Positions 37,419 to 48,604 of a DNA stretch of 64,000 nt are shown here, piece by piece. The stretch is from Adineta steineri (lineage: Eukaryota > Rotifera > Eurotatoria > Adinetida > Adinetidae). The translations under genes were made by a program, and so were the position numbers. The first letter of the stretch is position 1. Every line of letters begins with the position of its first letter. The notes under the pieces are model-generated. The model had not been told where the DNA came from and made no database searches. It was given only the letters and a program-made list of their open reading frames with translations. The stretch is taken from the NCBI GenBank assembly GCA_905250115.1, contig CAJNOI010000066.1, positions 414,931 to 478,930 of the forward strand. The letters are read 5' to 3'.

Positions 37419-38633
37419 TTATGTCTCAGTTTTTGATATCATGGCCATTCTCATTCGTTTCTTCTTAGCCTTTTGTTCTTGCATAAACTTGTGTACACCA
37501 ATAAATATAACACTTAATAAAATCAATGCACTTCCAAGTAAAACCCATAAATTAGATTTATTCTTTGTAAATAAATTCTGTAGAAGAACAGCAAAGATAA
37601 TATCTGATGCTGCAACAATTGTAGTAATAGAAGGTGGTTCACGACTTAAAGCACGAATTCCACAGATTACTCCAAATATTTGTATTAGACTAATTAGTCC
37701 AGCTATCCAATATTTCCATTGAAAGATTGTTAACGTAAAGAATGTTACATCATTTAGAAGAAAATATTTATACAATTGATTAAATATCAGACATACGAGA
37801 ATGGCAAAAGATTGTTGCAGAATTAAAGCACTTGATTTAATTTTTAACGTAATCAATTGTTTGAGAATTAGAGTGCTAAATGCAAATACAAGGCCTGTCA
37901 TTAGCGCAAGAGAAGTACCAATTGTTCGATCATTAAAATAATACATATTGTGTATATTCGTTTCATTTAATATTACTCTTGTTATATTTGGAGTAATCTC
38001 TACTACTCTGTTTTGTCTAAAAATAAATGTTGGTTGTGCTACGAAAACAACACCGATAAATGTAAAACAAACAGATAAAAGAATCATTATTGTCGATTTT
38101 TCTTTATATAGAAGTATACCAAAGACAACTGTCCACATTAAACGTGTAAAAACGAGTGTTGTGAAGTCAGGAAAAGGAAGATAACGAAGACCAATAAAAT
38201 ATCCAAGAAATAGAGAACAACTTAGAATACATAAAATAAATTGTAACCATTTTTCTTTTAATGATCCTATCCACACTGTATAGTCATGATAGATAACGAA
38301 GATTATACATAGAAGAATCTGTACTATAATACGTATGATAACTGCATCGAGTAAATCAATTTGTAATTCTTTAATAATGAATGTAGGTGTAACGTAGAAA
38401 AAAGATCCTAAAATACCGTATAAAATACCAGACACAGAAGATAATTTCGATACGGCTACTGTCTCACCATCATCATTATCATCTTCTTCTGTTGCTATTA
38501 ATAACAGAGCTGGTTCTACCAATGTGAGTATAGATGAAGTACGTCGAAGTTTGACAACATTATCATTGTCAATAATAGAGGAAGATACTAACAGATGTTC
38601 TTGATTGTCATTATTCTGTTCTGTTATATTCAT
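37419..38633 (-). CDS. EamA/DMT-type transporter (SLC35G-like)
   Basis: Single exon, 404 aa. An acidic cytosolic N-terminus (EEDDNDDGE) precedes about ten hydrophobic helices arranged as two five-helix EamA repeats. The first has SGILYGILGSFFYVTPTFII ... RLMWTVVFGILLYKEK followed by FTFIGVVFVAQP. The second ends REPPSITTIVAASDIIFAVL ... LGSALILLSVIF and a basic tail (KAKKKRMRMAM). The conserved Glu-Lys at the helix 4/5 turn (LLYKEK) and the Pro in VAQPTF are typical. Family members move small metabolites or nucleotide sugars across Golgi, ER or plasma membrane; the substrate cannot be read from sequence. Apparently an ordinary host gene, without the 3' G-rich element. Confidence 0.82.
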   Translation of the reverse strand: MNITEQNNDNQEHLLVSSSIIDNDNVVKLRRTSSILTLVEPALLLIATEEDDNDDGETVAVSKLSSVSGILYGILGSFFYVTPTFIIKELQIDLLDAVIIRIIVQILLCIIFVIYHDYTVWIGSLKEKWLQFILCILSCSLFLGYFIGLRYLPFPDFTTLVFTRLMWTVVFGILLYKEKSTIMILLSVCFTFIGVVFVAQPTFIFRQNRVVEITPNITRVILNETNIHNMYYFNDRTIGTSLALMTGLVFAFSTLILKQLITLKIKSSALILQQSFAILVCLIFNQLYKYFLLNDVTFFTLTIFQWKYWIAGLISLIQIFGVICGIRALSREPPSITTIVAASDIIFAVLLQNLFTKNKSNLWVLLGSALILLSVIFIGVHKFMQEQKAKKKRMRMAMISKTET

Positions 38634-39249
38634 ATCGATGTCTAATAAACTGAATTTTTTTCAGTAGAAAAGGTAAAAGTGAAGAATATATATTTTTTAC
38701 TTGTATAATTACATATTCAGAAAGGTGTGATGAAAATAATAACAACATGAGTTTGAATGAGAAAAGAAACAATCAACCTTGAAGAAAAAAAGAAAATTGA
38801 TTGCCATCTGAATTGCTCTCAACGTGTACAAAAGTTAGTGAGAATATGGAAGAATTTTTGTTTCAATATCGGCCAGGAAACAACTCGAGAAAAATAACAT
38901 TTCTATCAATTTAGAGAAAGTTCAGCAATTGTCACAGATCATTTGATAAAAAATATATATTCTCACTCATCTTACTTTTAACAAAATATGAATGATGATT
39001 AGCGGGTACCGTTTTCCATGATTTTACACTAATTGCAATCTATGCTTATATCTATCATCTGTGTGAAACAGCACAACAAACAAGTAAATAATGACTAGTT
39101 CCTTCTATTCCATCCAACAGAAATAATGTATATAATAAGTTTTTTTTTATTAATGATTAATGTAAATATTGATATAATAAAAAAAACAAATTTTTTCTAG
39201 TCTCTGTTTAGCTGCGCGCGTATTGTTCTAGAGACTCTCGAGTCTAAAA
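38634..39249. other. Intergenic, no gene seen
   Basis: AT-rich spacer between two minus-strand genes. A small perfect stem AGACTC-TC-GAGTCT lies at about 39230-39243, immediately beyond the stop of the secreted-protein gene; it is not G-rich. Confidence 0.4.
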
Positions 39250-40384
39250 CTATGAATTTGATTTTTTTTCTGTTTTAAAAAATGTCCATGCTTGAAGACC
39301 CGCTAATGCATTCACTTGTTTTTTTTCTATTATTTTCATTGTATCAAATTCTACAGTGATCGCCCAAACACTTATTTGGATTTGTTGTAGATCACTTTGT
39401 TGAATCAAAAATAATATTTGACGAGTTGATTCATCAAAGAGTGCTTGAACAGATTGAACAAACCATCCAAATGGTGTTTTCAAAAGAGATGCTTCATTAT
39501 GAAGTTTACCGGTATAAGGATTTATATAGATCATCATAGTATCTGTAAAAATCGTTCCATGTTTCCATGTTACAAGTACAAGTTTTGTCTTTATATCATA
39601 AGTCATGGTATACGGTTCAACGAATTCTGGTAATTTCTGAAATTCAGTAACGATATCTTGTTTTTTTCCAACAAGATTCAAATCCATTTTCATATAATAT
39701 GCATCGTAATGTTGACCAGCAGATACTATTCGAATTTCTACAATCCAGTTCTCATCTGGATTAAATACAGAACAACCTTGACAAGCAAAACCATATTGTG
39801 TTCCATTTTGTCGTGTATATTCTTGTATAACTTCTAATGTCGTTGTATTATATTCTTCCATGATATATGTAGGTGTATACACATCACGTAAACCAAAAAG
39901 ACGTTGACGATGTGAATCATAATAAAGATAATAAAATGTTCCAGTTTTTAAATACCAGGAGCTTTGCGCATAAGTTTTCTTTTGTAAATCATATTTTAAC
40001 AGAAGCAAACGTGATATTTCAGCGTGACATTGTAAAGGCATAAATATTGTTGAATATGTATTATTCATAACAGCAACAGGACCTGGTTCAAAACAAAAAA
40101 CATCTGTTGTATTATCCGAAACAACAGAAAATGAAAAATTTCCATAGAATTCAAATGTTGTTGATTGAGGATCATAAGTGTTGATATCTCCATAATATGG
40201 AGGTCTATTAGATATATATATATAAGAGAAATATGAAAAAAGAATATACATATATATTTTGGTTTCTATACCCTGAATATCCTGAACATGGTGCGATAGC
40301 ATAATATACAATTGATGAGGATAAAGTAATAGTTTGAAAAAATAGAAGAGTAAACAAGACCAACATCATGTAGAATTGATGCAT
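39250..40384 (-). CDS. Secreted protein of unknown function (2 exons)
   Basis: Exons 40384-40272 and 40204-39250 are joined across a 67-nt intron (CAGG|GTATAG...TAATAG|A, phase 2), giving 355 aa. Residues 1-26 are a signal peptide (MHQFYMMLVLFTLLFFQTIT). The mature part repeats motifs such as YDPQSTTFEFYG, YDLQKKTYAQS, MEEYNTTTLEV and INPYTGKLHNE about every 50 residues, suggesting a beta-propeller. Cysteines in CQGC and C-rich N-terminal segments fit an extracellular location. Several NxT/S sites are present. I do not recognise a family. Reading the intron through gives a longer false ORF with a hydrophobic, tyrosine-rich start. Confidence 0.72.
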
Positions 40385-40555
40385 GTTACTCGAACAAAAT
40401 GATGATATTCTTTTTTTATTTGACTTTATATGTCTTATCATTAGAAAAGATAACATTTTATTTTTATTTGACTATATGTTCTTATCTCGCTACCTAAAGA
40501 TTCAATTTTTGCTATTAAAAACAACTATGTTGTTTTGTTCTTCCTAAATATCTCG

Positions 40556-40697
40556 AAGATGTGAGTGAGAATGTGCTAATGTTTATGTGTGAGTGTGGGT
40601 ATGACTTTGGTTAGTGACCTTTTCTTTATCAACACCACTCATCCCCATCTTCACTCCCACCACCACCTACACACACACTCATCCACACCCGCATTGA
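40556..40697. repeat. G-rich then C-rich telomere-like block 3' of the NACHT gene
   Basis: TGTGTGAGTGTGGGT (40586-40600) is preceded by GTGAGTGAGAATGTG. C-rich ACTCATCCCC, CACTCCCACCACCACC and ACACACACTCATCCACACCC follow, the last ending at 40690. The tracts are long and imperfectly complementary. The block ends 54 nt beyond the NACHT gene's stop. Confidence 0.6.
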
Positions 40698-40750
40698 AAT
40701 ATAAAATCAGAACAACAAAAATAGTGATTCATACAAACATCTTTCTCTTG

Positions 40751-43700
40751 TTACAAAACAATACAACATGCGCTAGAGTGTGTGATGATTCTATTTTGGG
40801 TTGCTACTGAGCTACTGTTTGTAATTGCTCCGGAGCGTGCCATTTCAAGATCGGTTTCGCTTGTCATCTGTGTCTGATTGACTTTTTGTACATCATCGTG
40901 CCTAGTTGGTCTTTGGGGCTTTTCGGTCTCTGAGTTTTCGCCATCGCGTATATATCTTCCGACAACATCATCATAGTTTAAAAGCTGATAATCATCATAG
41001 TTTAAAAGCTGATCATCATCATCCTCTTTGTTGATACTTAACTTCCATTCATCTGTTGTGTGCAGTTCATTCGAGGTTTCAGAATCATTATCGTCCAATG
41101 TATTCCCGCTGTGCTCCTCTTCTAATTCTTTTTCAAACAAACAAGCAGCCAATCGTACCGCTTTTTCCGAATTGATGAAGTCAATATCCTCTTCAGTTAG
41201 GTCTGCATCGACAGTCATCGGCGTTTTTGAGGGCACGTTATTGTCAGCATCACTGATCAAGTGTTTAACAAGTAAATTATATACGGCATCTTTTAGCCGG
41301 CCCACATTATTATAGATATTCTTCGCATATTTTTCTTCTTGTTCTTCGATCAACCACAGTTCTTCACTAGATGTCGGATCAGCAATTACTTCGGTTAACG
41401 CTTCTTGTGTCTTCGCTAATGGAATAATAGCTAACTGAGTAAGACGAATCAACAATTTCGACACCACATAGCGTGTATTCATGGAAACAGACTTTAGATA
41501 CATGAATAGTTTGCCGATAACTTGTTGATCTTTCACCGACTGGATGCGCCCTAAACAGCGATAGCAAGTGTTTTGCACATATTGTTCGTCCAGAAGACCT
41601 TGAAGGAGCATTTCACATAAGTCAGTTGTCAATTCACCAAACGCAGATAGGATAGTGAGACACGCCGCTCTTCGAAAAAAACGCTGTTGTTTGCTTGTGT
41701 AGTAAAGAGCACGTTTGAGCTTTTCACCATAACCGCACTCATTGACATAGGCACAAAAGGCTGCAGGTATGTGTTCGACTAGTGCAGCAGCCATGGGGAC
41801 ATAGAGAGGACGTTGGTATTCATATTTATACAAGGCAGAGCTCTCATGGACGATTTGATCAGAAAAATGATGAATATTCTGGTACAGATCGGAGACAAAT
41901 AATGGAAGTAAATCCGGATGTTGTACAATAAAAGAGGCTGATGTTTCAACCAACTTCTTCGACTTTTCAGTATTGAATATGTCCGCCGTAGCTGCAATGA
42001 GAGCACGGTAGCATTCAACATCATCAGATTTCATCAATGTTAGCAAATGATCAGTATCATCAACAGCGCGTGCCAAGGCAAGACGTGTCGCTTGGACAAT
42101 GTTTGGTGACGAATGTTCGAGCAATTCGAGGAAAATATTTCTATTTTCGTCATCATCAAAACTCTCTTCAAATTCCGAAATGTAGTGGAAATAGCCTCGA
42201 ATGGCAGTGCATAATACTTCCTCTGAATATTCAGCTCCAGCATTATTTTCAGACTTTGTAGCAGTTTGTATCACGTCTAAGAGGGTTTTTTTCCTCATTC
42301 GCGAGAAACTAAGCGCATAGACGGCTGCTTGCTGGATTTCGTTCGATACTGTTTTCTTTATTACATCAGCGATCGCCTCAACTAAAATGGTACCATCTAT
42401 ATTTTTGCTAATTAGACTGATGCCAAGAGCGATGAGAACATTAACTACAAATGTTTGATGATCTTCCTTTGAGATTTTTCCATTGCTAGTACCGATTGGT
42501 GGTAATTCGGAAAAGTCAGATTTCAATAAGTCAGCTACGTAAGGAAATAACTGAGGCGATAGTCTTTCGAGAGACACACACAACGACACATCGATATAAC
42601 CACTGTTCATTACTAACGTCCATGCATTTCCCAGTTGTTGATGGCCGATAATCATATCTTGTTGCGCTCGATTATTCACTATGGCGACACGATATCGCTC
42701 GAGTTGCAGAATGGTTTGTAAGTGATTGACTTGGTCGATTGATACTTTAAAAAGCCTTCTCAACAAGATTATTTCACAGTACGAAGAATTATGACAACTC
42801 CATGAATACCGGCCCAAAAGTACTAAAACTGCGTCTAAACCTAGCTGCGTACTCGTTCGAATTTGATCATCACCGAATGCTTCTATTAATGAGTCAGCTC
42901 GTTGTCGGAATCGATCATGGTCATTACACAAGAGTTTGGAAACGATCATGGTAGCCTTTGAACTCCATAGATTTAACTGAAGATGTAATAATGCTGCATG
43001 CCAAGACAAGAATTTAAAAAATGGGTGGTTCTCGAAGTTCAGCCATTGTGCAATGACAGGCAACGCATTGTTTTCAACTGACATGACCGAATGTAGAGAT
43101 GTGCTTAGATTAACCAAAGCCTTTCTTTCGTCCTCTTGTGAAGCGTAAAAGTGACAAAGACGTTCAGTAGTAAAAGCTTGAGCGTATGTGAGAATGGTTT
43201 TGTCTGTGACATTCAGAATCTTTTGCTTTTCGTGCAGAAACAAATTCGGCGAGCTTTGAGTGAATGTTAGAGCGCTCCAAGTAGCGATTTGGTGGCAATC
43301 ATTAGTCAACTGTGCTAAATACATAGCACTCAATAGTGATATTTCCGACAAAGATAGTTCATGCTTTGAGCTTTGCATGAAGTAATTTAGAAACGAATTA
43401 GATTGAAGTGATAGAAATGACTGTGACGCTCCACCTTCTCTTAGATCGCTCTCTTCCATAAACTTGTGTAGATGCGAATGGACATGTTGGCTCTCATAAG
43501 ATATTTTCGATAACGCTGCGTAAATAGCTTGCCGATCAGAATAACTTATTCGAGAATTTTGAGAGTTTAACTTCGTAAGTAGATCCTGTACGAAACTATC
43601 CATATTAGGAACTTTCCTCAGTATTGGGAAACAGCGCACAATAATTGTAGTGTGCAACAATGGTGTCAAATTTGCCTGTATTTTGACCAACTGTTGCTCG

Positions 43701-46700
43701 AGTTCATCACGTAAAGTTCGTCTGTTCTTAAACTGCAATAGATCTGGGTGAACTCGCGGATGACAAGCAATAGCACACAGTGCATCGAACCGAAGAAGTG
43801 GTAGTTGAATACACAATGCTGCCTCGATTGCCTCCCGAAGAAGTGATATTGGATCGACTTCACGAGCATACCAACAAATGTAAACCAAAGAAACAGAAGC
43901 AGAGTATAAGTTCACGTTACCTTTTTCATCATGGGGTGACTGCTTAACTAATGCAAGAGCATCTTGGAGACGCGTTTGCTCTTCTTCTTGACTACGTTTG
44001 ATTATTTGTTCTAGTGTTGATTGGGGGAAATCATCAGGTGGATTCCTTAGTTCAATTACATCATCGGTATACTGATGAGTGTCAGCATCCATTGGCCGTT
44101 GTCGTGTATAATCGAAGTCTACCAGCCAATCAGCATCTGAAGTGGAAAGCGTCCATAAAAGACTGACAGCAAGATTTTCCAGTTTATAAACGCGTAACAA
44201 TGGAAGTAAGCCACATAGTGCATATAAAAGAGACAGTCGTTTGCATGTAGAGCTCGATAATGTCATTAGACATTCAATTAAAATATGTCGAAACGATAGA
44301 GTGTTGGGAAAGAGTTGGTTGTCGTTTATTATAATCCCTTGCTGCTGTAATAATCGCGTGAACAAAGCACGCAGGTGTTTAGGTACGAACGACAGCGCAT
44401 ACATAGGATCTTTGTCATTGTGATACATAAGAATCGCTGGTATAGTATCAGATGCAACAGCCATTCGATATTGAGTATCGGTCTCTTCGTCATCTTCCAA
44501 AATCCAGAACAAACTGACAAACTGAGGCAGGTGAGAGCATGATTGTTGTTTCGAAGGCAGTGTCATATCACGAGAGAGAAGGCGTTGTAAGCACTCTTCA
44601 CTTTTTAGTGATTTTGGTAGACTAAATGTAGGATCAGAGCTAAGACGAGCAAAACCCTTTACAGTGGCTTCAGTCATTCGAAGGAAGTCTCCTGAATGTA
44701 TTTCACTATCACCGGCATAGTCCAAGAGACCATAGATTTTCATACATTCACATATAATCTTTTTTGTTGCGTCTTCAATTTTGCACTTGGTGAAGCACTG
44801 GTGTATAATAAATGCGACATGTTTAAGTCTAGACAGTGTGAACGCGAAGATCTTACTCTGTAGTAGATGATGATAAGTCCACAGTTTTTCAACGCCAGAA
44901 ATACACAAGATTGCCATTAAAGTATCAGCCGTATTTGATGTTTCTTCAGATAGAAAAGATGAAGACAATATGTCATGACATTGCGTTTCTAATCTGCATA
45001 GTTTCTCGATTTGTGAAGTTTTTGTATCAATAAAATAATCGATTAGTAATGGAGTGAGCAGTGACGAATTTCGGTAGATATGTCTTGGATCGAATATAAC
45101 AGTTTTGTCATGACGTTTCAGTCCACCATAGACCGCAATCAGTATAGCCAGAATACTTGGATGAATAGTGCTTAGTTCAAATTCTTTCTGTCTCAGAAAA
45201 AATTGCAGGCTACCTTTTGGACTAGACAAGAAATCATGATTCTCGAAAGCAATCTTACTGAGAAGAGTGTCGATTTCAAAGTTATCATTTTTGTCCCGTT
45301 TGGACGATAGCTGCAATAGCAACTCAAACACTGAGAAATCGATCCAGCCAAAGTTACGATCATTCTCTATTTTGCACCGGATTAAACGACACAATGCCCG
45401 GACGGTTTCAGACTTTTGAGATAAATGTTGAGATAGAAAACGGTGAATGAAATCAGTAACACTAGCATCTGGTAGTTTGTCCACTGATTTCAATAATTGT
45501 GTGAAAAGATTTGGAGAAGTCGAATACCAGTTATCGCGACCAGCCGCTACTAGCAACAGATCAAGTACATCAAAAAGTACGTCTGAAGATAGTGGCTGAC
45601 TAAGATCATTTCCACATGATATTAATAATAGCGGTGCTAATGGTACGAAGAAATTTGCCGCTCGAGACTCACTCAGGAATGCAGAACATATGCTGTCAAA
45701 GTAGCCTTTTTTCTGATTTAAACTCAGTTTACCAAAGGCAAGTGATAGAATAACACGAAATCGTGGATCATAGATATGCTGATGAAGCGATTGTGCTATC
45801 AACTGCACATCAGTTAATCCTGCTGAATTAGATTTATGCTTCAGCTTCTGCTTATTCGTAAGATTGAGACTGGCGAAGTATTCTTGAAAGGTGAGATGTA
45901 AAAATCCATACATTGATTCGCCGCGAGCAGCTAAAATACCAACATCATCACGAATGATTTGTGCAAACTGAAGAGCTTCGTTGTCAAATCTTTTCAGATC
46001 GTCAGCTGTAGGATTCTGCATATTTTCGTAAGATCGAATCGATAACGCACATATCTTCTTTAGATCTTCTTCTTCAATTAAACCAGAGGACGAATTCTGA
46101 TGAATATGCTCAGCAATATCACCCAGTATAGAGACGAGTTTCCCTTCATTGATACTCGATCCCTTATTATTCCAAGCTAAAAGCATTGAATTCACCGTTT
46201 CAGAATATAGAAGAATCCTTTGTTTTGGCAGTGACATTTCTTTAGATCCGAAAGCGATGCCACATATAACCGTTATTAAGAGGGCATTGGATGCTAACTC
46301 CAGAAGGCCTACGTTGTCATTATTATCCAGTTCAGTTTTTAGCATACGTGCATGCCTTATCCACGTATACTCGCCGGCTGGAATCTGACTATCGATCAAC
46401 TTTAACAAATCAATAATCTTCATATGCACAGCATGAAACCAGAAGTCAACAAAGGCTTTCATAGAATCCTGGTCCATGTGTTTTATAATGAAATGCGAAA
46501 AGTGACCAGTCACTGGGGCAGCATGATAGCCGACGATACGACTAGTGATTAGTAATTGATTTCCACCGGACTGACTGGGATTATCATTTAGATGCATAGC
46601 ATGCAGATTATCGAGTGCTGATCCGAACAACGGAGTCTTAACATGTTCATCAACGAACTTCTCGACAAGGTTGACCAGAGCACTTCGTTGTTCTGATGCG

Positions 46701-47980
46701 GGAATCTCATCGAGGCCATCGAGAATAATCAGAGCTTGACCTTTCTTTACATAGTCCTGTAAAGCTCTTGAGATTTGCCCTGCAGTTGAACTGTTTATCA
46801 TATTCGGAGGAAGAACTGGTTTTCCGAACCATTTATGATGCCCGATGTAATCGAACAACGTCAGTGAATTATTTTCAGCCAAAGCCTCCGCAAATTCTCC
46901 AATTCGAATCAGAATCGGCATTCGAGTGAATCCAAAGATGAGTTCATCCTGCCCATCACGAAAAGCCTGTGCATATTGAAGCATAAGCCATCGTACAAAG
47001 GTTGTTTTTCCACTACCGGGATCGCCTAGAATAACTATCCATCGATGTTTGCGAAGGACGTCACTAATTTCGAACGAATCGCCTTTGTCCTCTAGCTGAA
47101 ATCGATCTCGTTTAACCATCGTAGGCATGTAAGGTGCGTTGAGAAGACGACGCACCCAAGTTCCTCCTTGACTGTGCTTGTGCTTGAAATTGAAAAACAG
47201 ATCTAATTTATCATCCATTAGCATCTGGCGTGCTGCTTTCCTCTCAAACGATGTTGATTGATCGGCTCGCACCTGAATGGAACAATGTTCCAGAGGCATC
47301 TGAAATGATCTCCAGTTCTGTTCAAATGCACCTTGCTGAGCAGGCGTTACCCCGTAAAACCGAGCAACGACATTGCCAACAACTGCTGCATCCAGGCCAG
47401 CGACTGGAACGGTACCGTGTAATATAAGACATTGTTCCAGATATGATGTGATGATATATCCATGCTCTTGATGTAACTGAAAAAGGAGTTCCTTACAGGT
47501 TTTGCTTGCATCTACTTTAGCTGCTTCTTCACGCAATTTTAGCTCTTTCTCGAATATTTTTCGTCGGAGCATTTGTTGTTCGAAATATCCTTCGGAGAGA
47601 AGTTTTGCTCTCGGTTCTGGATCTTTTATTAGATCAGCCTCGTGTGATAACAACCTTTCAAGTGCATCGAAAAGTACAGTCTGAATGTGTCTTTGATCGT
47701 ACTTTAACTTTTGACTTTTGTTTGTTGAAGATATTTCAAATTTGTGATCTTCTTCTAAGCATATACGAAGTGCTTTTATCGTTATTTCCAGATTTGGAAG
47801 TACACGCTTCATAGCGTCATCATCGATCGATGATTCTTGGGTATTCAGAATCTTGGCGATGTTCGTTAAACGTTTCATAACAAGTTGAAATTCTTCTTGA
47901 TGAATAGCGGCCGAACCAATCGCATCCATTAAAGATTTGATATTCTTTCGAAATAACTGTAAGTTTGTCGTTTCTGACAT
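40751..47980 (-). CDS. Giant NACHT ATPase (NLR-like), single exon, CaaX-like C-terminus
   Basis: One uninterrupted frame of 2409 aa. A helical N-terminal region (1-280) is followed by a NACHT NTPase: Walker A GDPGSGKTT at 319-327, sensor-type MPILIRIGEF at 354-363, Walker B LIILDGLDE at 417-425, then LLITSRIVGYH. From about 700 to the end it is almost wholly alpha-helical with HEAT/ARM-like repetition (SRISYSDRQAIYAALSKIS and similar), not leucine-rich repeats. The last ~120 residues are acidic and disordered and end CCIVL, a CaaX-type box predicted to be geranylgeranylated, with a neighbouring Cys for palmitoylation. NACHT proteins oligomerise upon ligand or pathogen sensing; a role in innate defence is inference. 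Intronless length and its WWE-ART neighbour are notable. Confidence 0.9.
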   Translation of the reverse strand: MSETTNLQLFRKNIKSLMDAIGSAAIHQEEFQLVMKRLTNIAKILNTQESSIDDDAMKRVLPNLEITIKALRICLEEDHKFEISSTNKSQKLKYDQRHIQTVLFDALERLLSHEADLIKDPEPRAKLLSEGYFEQQMLRRKIFEKELKLREEAAKVDASKTCKELLFQLHQEHGYIITSYLEQCLILHGTVPVAGLDAAVVGNVVARFYGVTPAQQGAFEQNWRSFQMPLEHCSIQVRADQSTSFERKAARQMLMDDKLDLFFNFKHKHSQGGTWVRRLLNAPYMPTMVKRDRFQLEDKGDSFEISDVLRKHRWIVILGDPGSGKTTFVRWLMLQYAQAFRDGQDELIFGFTRMPILIRIGEFAEALAENNSLTLFDYIGHHKWFGKPVLPPNMINSSTAGQISRALQDYVKKGQALIILDGLDEIPASEQRSALVNLVEKFVDEHVKTPLFGSALDNLHAMHLNDNPSQSGGNQLLITSRIVGYHAAPVTGHFSHFIIKHMDQDSMKAFVDFWFHAVHMKIIDLLKLIDSQIPAGEYTWIRHARMLKTELDNNDNVGLLELASNALLITVICGIAFGSKEMSLPKQRILLYSETVNSMLLAWNNKGSSINEGKLVSILGDIAEHIHQNSSSGLIEEEDLKKICALSIRSYENMQNPTADDLKRFDNEALQFAQIIRDDVGILAARGESMYGFLHLTFQEYFASLNLTNKQKLKHKSNSAGLTDVQLIAQSLHQHIYDPRFRVILSLAFGKLSLNQKKGYFDSICSAFLSESRAANFFVPLAPLLLISCGNDLSQPLSSDVLFDVLDLLLVAAGRDNWYSTSPNLFTQLLKSVDKLPDASVTDFIHRFLSQHLSQKSETVRALCRLIRCKIENDRNFGWIDFSVFELLLQLSSKRDKNDNFEIDTLLSKIAFENHDFLSSPKGSLQFFLRQKEFELSTIHPSILAILIAVYGGLKRHDKTVIFDPRHIYRNSSLLTPLLIDYFIDTKTSQIEKLCRLETQCHDILSSSFLSEETSNTADTLMAILCISGVEKLWTYHHLLQSKIFAFTLSRLKHVAFIIHQCFTKCKIEDATKKIICECMKIYGLLDYAGDSEIHSGDFLRMTEATVKGFARLSSDPTFSLPKSLKSEECLQRLLSRDMTLPSKQQSCSHLPQFVSLFWILEDDEETDTQYRMAVASDTIPAILMYHNDKDPMYALSFVPKHLRALFTRLLQQQGIIINDNQLFPNTLSFRHILIECLMTLSSSTCKRLSLLYALCGLLPLLRVYKLENLAVSLLWTLSTSDADWLVDFDYTRQRPMDADTHQYTDDVIELRNPPDDFPQSTLEQIIKRSQEEEQTRLQDALALVKQSPHDEKGNVNLYSASVSLVYICWYAREVDPISLLREAIEAALCIQLPLLRFDALCAIACHPRVHPDLLQFKNRRTLRDELEQQLVKIQANLTPLLHTTIIVRCFPILRKVPNMDSFVQDLLTKLNSQNSRISYSDRQAIYAALSKISYESQHVHSHLHKFMEESDLREGGASQSFLSLQSNSFLNYFMQSSKHELSLSEISLLSAMYLAQLTNDCHQIATWSALTFTQSSPNLFLHEKQKILNVTDKTILTYAQAFTTERLCHFYASQEDERKALVNLSTSLHSVMSVENNALPVIAQWLNFENHPFFKFLSWHAALLHLQLNLWSSKATMIVSKLLCNDHDRFRQRADSLIEAFGDDQIRTSTQLGLDAVLVLLGRYSWSCHNSSYCEIILLRRLFKVSIDQVNHLQTILQLERYRVAIVNNRAQQDMIIGHQQLGNAWTLVMNSGYIDVSLCVSLERLSPQLFPYVADLLKSDFSELPPIGTSNGKISKEDHQTFVVNVLIALGISLISKNIDGTILVEAIADVIKKTVSNEIQQAAVYALSFSRMRKKTLLDVIQTATKSENNAGAEYSEEVLCTAIRGYFHYISEFEESFDDDENRNIFLELLEHSSPNIVQATRLALARAVDDTDHLLTLMKSDDVECYRALIAATADIFNTEKSKKLVETSASFIVQHPDLLPLFVSDLYQNIHHFSDQIVHESSALYKYEYQRPLYVPMAAALVEHIPAAFCAYVNECGYGEKLKRALYYTSKQQRFFRRAACLTILSAFGELTTDLCEMLLQGLLDEQYVQNTCYRCLGRIQSVKDQQVIGKLFMYLKSVSMNTRYVVSKLLIRLTQLAIIPLAKTQEALTEVIADPTSSEELWLIEEQEEKYAKNIYNNVGRLKDAVYNLLVKHLISDADNNVPSKTPMTVDADLTEEDIDFINSEKAVRLAACLFEKELEEEHSGNTLDDNDSETSNELHTTDEWKLSINKEDDDDQLLNYDDYQLLNYDDVVGRYIRDGENSETEKPQRPTRHDDVQKVNQTQMTSETDLEMARSGAITNSSSVATQNRIITHSSACCIVL

Positions 47981-48150
47981 CGTTGTTCAAAAATGAAACT
48001 ATTAATTATTTCGATTTCAAATGAATAAAGCACAACTACGAAATGTTCATCGAAGCTTATACGTTAAAGACTAAAAGATGACAAATCTGAAAGAATTCGT
48101 ATTTAACCACCGCAATTTTCTTAGGACATAGATCAAAGGAGACTAAAAAA

Positions 48151-48209
48151 TGGGTGTGGGATAGGTAAGGGTTTGACTGATGTTGTGTGTAAGGGTGTGA
48201 GTGTGAAGG
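48151..48209. repeat. Telomere-like G-rich tract between WWE-ART and NACHT genes
   Basis: TGGGTGTGGG at 48151-48160, then GGTAAGGG and TGTGTGTAAGGGTGTGAGTG to 48209. It is G-rich only, without a C-rich partner. It is about 400 nt 3' of the WWE-ART stop and 170 nt 5' of the NACHT start. Confidence 0.55.
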
Positions 48210-48604
48210 AAAGAAAAGATTGGTTAATGGTATGGATGGAATCTGTGTGCACAATGAAAAAAGCTGTTAATTAAAGTGAGCGGCTGATTACGACTTTTAA
48301 GGTTGTAAGATATTCTCTTGAAGCCGATTCAGCTCGTTATCAGATCTCAATCGCATCCAGTTGCTGACTGTGCAATGTATACGGGTATCTGCTAATTCAT
48401 CGATATTGCACGACGAATAGGAGACTGTTAAGATGCATGTCGTCATAGATGGATCATATCCAAGCTATATACAGTGGTTTTATACACATCTAAAATAAAA
48501 AGATTTCTCAACAAAAACACTACATGAATACATGACAATAATGCTACATTTCAAAACCGTTTGTATCTTCATAGAGCGTAATCAAGTCGCATATTTATAA
48601 ATAT

